Shown one piece after another: positions 14,545 to 17,174 of a stretch of DNA of 17,174 nucleotides. The position numbers were made by a program, and so were the translations under genes. Position 1 is the stretch's first letter; each line of letters opens with the position of its first letter. Origin of the DNA: DATJPD01 sp036394195 (GTDB taxonomy: Bacteria; Pseudomonadota; Alphaproteobacteria; CACIAM-22H2); assembly GCA_036394195.1 (NCBI GenBank), contig DASWFO010000307.1:1-17174 (forward strand), written 5' to 3'. The notes under the pieces are model-generated. The model made no database searches. It was given only the letters and a program-made list of their open reading frames with translations, and was not told the DNA's origin.

Positions 14545-14999
14545 CGCGCAAACGGCGCCGGCTCTACCTGCTGGCTCTTTTCATGGTCGGCCTCGGAACC
14601 GCAACGGCACTCACCCTGATGGCCTTCCAGGACAACCTCGTGTTCTTCTACAGCCCGTCCGATCTTCTGGCCAAGAACGTGCCGCCGAATCGCGCGGTGC
14701 GGATCGGCGGCCTGGTCGAGCAAGGCTCCGTCGAGCGCCGATCGACCACGGATTCGAAGGTCCAGGTGAGGTTCCGCATCACCGATCTCAGCCACGAGGT
14801 GGCGGTCGTCTATGTCGGCATCATCCCCGACCTGTTCCGCGAGGGCCAGGGCGTGGTCGCCAACGGGAAGCTCGGCGCCGACGGCGTGTTCCAGGCGAGC
14901 GAGCTCCTGGCCAAGCACGATGAGAAGTACATGCCGCCCGAAGTCGCCGACGCGCTGAAGAAATCGGGACGCTGGCAGGAAACGGGAGCACCGAAGTGA
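14541..14999 (+). CDS. ccmE: periplasmic heme chaperone CcmE
   Basis: A 152-residue protein with a basic cytoplasmic start (MTRKRRRLYLL), one membrane anchor to about residue 29, and a periplasmic OB-fold domain. The covalent heme-binding motif is LLAKHDEKYMPPE with H126 and Y130, the same His-x3-Tyr spacing as the E. coli protein. CcmE takes heme from CcmC and hands it to CcmF for attachment to apocytochrome c. The ATG overlaps the preceding small ORF, and the stop overlaps the ccmF GTG by 4 bases. Confidence 0.96.
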   Translation: MTRKRRRLYLLALFMVGLGTATALTLMAFQDNLVFFYSPSDLLAKNVPPNRAVRIGGLVEQGSVERRSTTDSKVQVRFRITDLSHEVAVVYVGIIPDLFREGQGVVANGKLGADGVFQASELLAKHDEKYMPPEVADALKKSGRWQETGAPK

Positions 15000-17026
15000 T
15001 CCCAGAGATCGGTCATTACGCGCTGGTGCTGGCCCTGGCAGTGGCCGCGGTTCAGGTGGTCCTGCCGCTGATCGGCGCCGCACGGAACGATACGGCGCTG
15101 ATGGAGACCGGCCGCAGCGCCGCCGTCGCGCAGTTCGGCTTCATAGCCCTCGCGTTCGCATGCCTGACCCAAAGCTACGTCGCGTCCGATTTCTCGGTGC
15201 GCACGGTCGCCGACAACTCGAATTCGGCGATGCCGCTGCTCTACAAATTCACCGCCACCTGGGGCAACCACGAGGGCTCCATGGTGCTGTGGGTGCTGAT
15301 CCTGTCGCTGTTCGGCGCCTGCGTCGCGACGTTCGGACGCAACCTGCCGCCGGCGTTGCGCGCCCGCGTGCTGGCGGTGCAGGCGATGATTGGCGTCGCC
15401 TTCCTGGCCTTCATCGTGTTCACGTCCAATCCGTTCCTGAGGCTCGATCCGGCACCGGTCGACGGCAGCGATCTGAACCCGCTGCTCCAGGACCCCGGCC
15501 TCGCCTTTCACCCGCCGTTTCTCTACCTGGGCTATGTCGGCTTCTCGACGACGTTCTCGTTCGCAATCGCCGCCCTGATCGAGGGCCAGGTCGATCCCGC
15601 CTGGGCGCGCTGGGTCCGGCCGTGGACCTTGGCCGCGTGGTCGGCGCTGACCGTCGGCATCGCGATGGGGAGCTGGTGGGCCTACTACGAACTCGGCTGG
15701 GGCGGCTGGTGGTTCTGGGATCCGGTCGAAAACGCCTCGTTCATGCCGTGGCTCATCGGCACGGCGCTGCTGCATTCGGCGATCGTGGCCGAGAAGCGCG
15801 ACGCTTTGAAGACGTGGACCATCCTGCTGGCCATCCTGGCCTTCGCCTTGTCGCTGATCGGCACGTTCCTGGTGCGCTCAGGCGTGCTCACGTCGGTGCA
15901 CGCCTTCGCCGTCGACCCGGCGCGCGGCCTCTTCATCCTGATCATCCTCGTCGTCGCCATCGGCGGACCGCTGGCCCTGTATGCGTGGCGGGCCCCGGCG
16001 CTGAAGACCGGCGGCCTGTTCGCAGCCGTCAGCCGTGAAGGTGCGATGGTCCTGAACAACCTGCTGCTGGCGACGGCGTGCGCCACCGTGTTCCTCGGCA
16101 CGCTCTATCCGCTGTTCCTCGATGCCGTGAACGGCACCAAGGTGTCCGTCGGACCTCCCTTCTTCAACGCCACTTTCGTGCCGTTGATGATCCCGGTCGC
16201 GATCGCGATGATCGTGGCGCCCCTGATGACGTGGAAGCGCGGCGACATCGCGCCGGCGCTCGCCCGGCTCTGGCCAGGTCTCGCGGCCGCCGCAATCGTC
16301 GCGGCCACGGTACTGATCTATATCGGCGGCGCGACCGCGCTGGCAGCGTTCGGTATGGCGCTCGCCGCCTGGGTCAGCGTCGGCGCCGTGATCGAGATCG
16401 CCGAGCGGGTGCGCCTGTTCCGCGTGCCGCTCCGCGACTCGCTCGCCCGGGCCGCCGGTCTGCCGCGCGCCGCCTGGGGCATGACCGTCGCGCATTTCGG
16501 CGTCGGGCTGTTCATTGCCGGGGTCACCGCCTCCTCCGCCTGGCAGACCGAGAAGGTGCAGCTGGTGCGGCCCGGCGAGTCGATCGACGTCGCCGGCTAC
16601 AACTTCACCTTCAAGGGTGCGGTCGAGGAGCAGGGACCGAACTACATCGCTCGCCGCGGCACCTTCGAGGTCACACGAAACGGCCGCCCGGTGACCACGC
16701 TCTATCCCGCCAAGCGGTTCTATCCCGTGCAGCGGCAGACCACGACGGAGGCCGCGATCCACACGCTGTGGATCGCCGACCTCTACGCGGTGATCGGCGA
16801 TCCCGACGAAGGCAGCCGCGAAAGCGGCGGCCCGGCGTTCCCGACCCGCAGCGACGGCGCGTGGGCGACGCGGCTCTACTACAATCCGCTCGTCCCATGG
16901 ATCTGGCTGGGCGCGCTGGTGATGGCGCTCGGCGGCGGCATCTCGCTCACCGACCGCCGGCATCGGATCGGAGCACCGGTGCCGGCGCGGCCGCGACCGT
17001 CCACGGCACCGGCCGCCGGCGAGTAG
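14996..17026 (+). CDS. ccmF: cytochrome c heme ligase subunit CcmF
   Basis: A 676-residue polytopic membrane protein, within the usual CcmF range. The WWD heme-binding domain reads WGGWWFWDPVENASF from residue 235. Conserved stretches also include TWGNHEGSMVLW and LQDPGLAFHPPFLYLGYVG, with His candidates for heme contact, and a large periplasmic domain near the C-terminus. It takes heme from CcmE and, with CcmH/CcmI, attaches it to CxxCH sites of apocytochromes. GTG at 14996 is the start because it overlaps the ccmE stop (GTGA) and the sequence IPEIGHYALVLALAVAA is the typical CcmF opening. One base separates its stop from the ccmG ATG. Confidence 0.96.
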   Translation: MIPEIGHYALVLALAVAAVQVVLPLIGAARNDTALMETGRSAAVAQFGFIALAFACLTQSYVASDFSVRTVADNSNSAMPLLYKFTATWGNHEGSMVLWVLILSLFGACVATFGRNLPPALRARVLAVQAMIGVAFLAFIVFTSNPFLRLDPAPVDGSDLNPLLQDPGLAFHPPFLYLGYVGFSTTFSFAIAALIEGQVDPAWARWVRPWTLAAWSALTVGIAMGSWWAYYELGWGGWWFWDPVENASFMPWLIGTALLHSAIVAEKRDALKTWTILLAILAFALSLIGTFLVRSGVLTSVHAFAVDPARGLFILIILVVAIGGPLALYAWRAPALKTGGLFAAVSREGAMVLNNLLLATACATVFLGTLYPLFLDAVNGTKVSVGPPFFNATFVPLMIPVAIAMIVAPLMTWKRGDIAPALARLWPGLAAAAIVAATVLIYIGGATALAAFGMALAAWVSVGAVIEIAERVRLFRVPLRDSLARAAGLPRAAWGMTVAHFGVGLFIAGVTASSAWQTEKVQLVRPGESIDVAGYNFTFKGAVEEQGPNYIARRGTFEVTRNGRPVTTLYPAKRFYPVQRQTTTEAAIHTLWIADLYAVIGDPDEGSRESGGPAFPTRSDGAWATRLYYNPLVPWIWLGALVMALGGGISLTDRRHRIGAPVPARPRPSTAPAAGE

Positions 17027-17027
17027 C

Positions 17028-17174
17028 ATGCGCCGCCTGGTCTATCTGCTGCCGCTGCTGGCGTTCGTCGTCATTGCCGCGTGGTTCATGGCCGGACTCG
17101 CGCGCGATCCCAGCCGCATCCCTTCCGCGCTGATCGACCGGCCGGTGCCGGAATTCGCGCTGCCGGCGGTCGCC
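17028..17174 (+). CDS. ccmG: CcmG/DsbE thiol-disulfide protein, N-terminal fragment
   Basis: The first 49 residues are visible before the window ends. They form a short basic start, a membrane anchor (LVYLLPLLAFVVIAAWF) and then DPSRIPSALIDRPVPEFALP, the segment that precedes the thioredoxin fold in CcmG. The CxxC motif lies outside the window. CcmG reduces apocytochrome cysteines before heme attachment. Starting one base after the ccmF stop, it continues the operon. Confidence 0.9.
   Translation, partial: MRRLVYLLPLLAFVVIAAWFMAGLARDPSRIPSALIDRPVPEFALPAVA

Noticed and set aside
15878..17029. 383-codon minus-strand frame opposite ccmF
   Set aside because: The forward frame is an intact CcmF; the reverse frame has low-complexity charged composition typical of an antisense shadow.

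Overview
This high-GC window looks alphaproteobacterial. It carries LivGHMKF-type uptake genes next to acyl-CoA ligases, a complete System I cytochrome c maturation run (ccmABCDEF plus the start of ccmG), and GC-rich palindromic intergenic repeats. Keeping ccmE and ccmF directly after ccmD differs from the split ccmABCDG / cycHJKL layout familiar in Rhizobiales, so a Rhodospirillales-like lineage is a reasonable guess. I see no tRNA, rRNA, CRISPR array, insertion sequence or replication origin.

Left and central part (1-10995). The window opens with the 3' end of an alpha/beta hydrolase gene. A branched-chain amino-acid-type ABC importer follows, flanked by two acid-activating enzymes: a long-chain-type acyl-CoA ligase (494-2488), LivG ATPase, LivH and LivM permeases, a periplasmic binding protein (7438-8784), LivF ATPase, and a PaaK-like adenylate-forming enzyme (9727-10995). 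Between livM and the binding protein, a two-gene unit on the opposite strand encodes an RraA/HMG-aldolase-family protein and a Rieske mononuclear-iron oxygenase. My inference is that the importer brings in an organic acid, probably aromatic or long-chain, which a ligase then activates. The oxygenase and the aldolase-like protein would handle hydroxylation or demethylation and a late cleavage step. The substrate is unknown. A nested palindromic repeat separates livG from livH, and a strong hairpin follows the binding-protein gene.

Middle (10996-12069, minus strand). A DUF3303 small protein and a nitrilase-superfamily amidase form a short operon. It converges on the PaaK-like gene with no spacer and diverges from ccmA across 71 bases.

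Right part (12141-17174). ccmA, B, C, D, E, F and the start of ccmG lie head to tail, mostly with 4-base ATGA/GTGA overlaps. They build the heme export, heme chaperone and ligation machinery for c-type cytochromes. A 29-codon ORF fills the ccmD-ccmE spacer and is overlap-coupled at both ends; its sequence resembles an intergenic repeat rather than a known ccm component.

The ccm genes are ordinary. The parts most worth a second look are the antiparallel Rieske/RraA insertion in the transporter cluster, the PaaK-like protein without a canonical ATP-binding P-loop, and the non-standard active-site spacing in the Rieske and RraA proteins.
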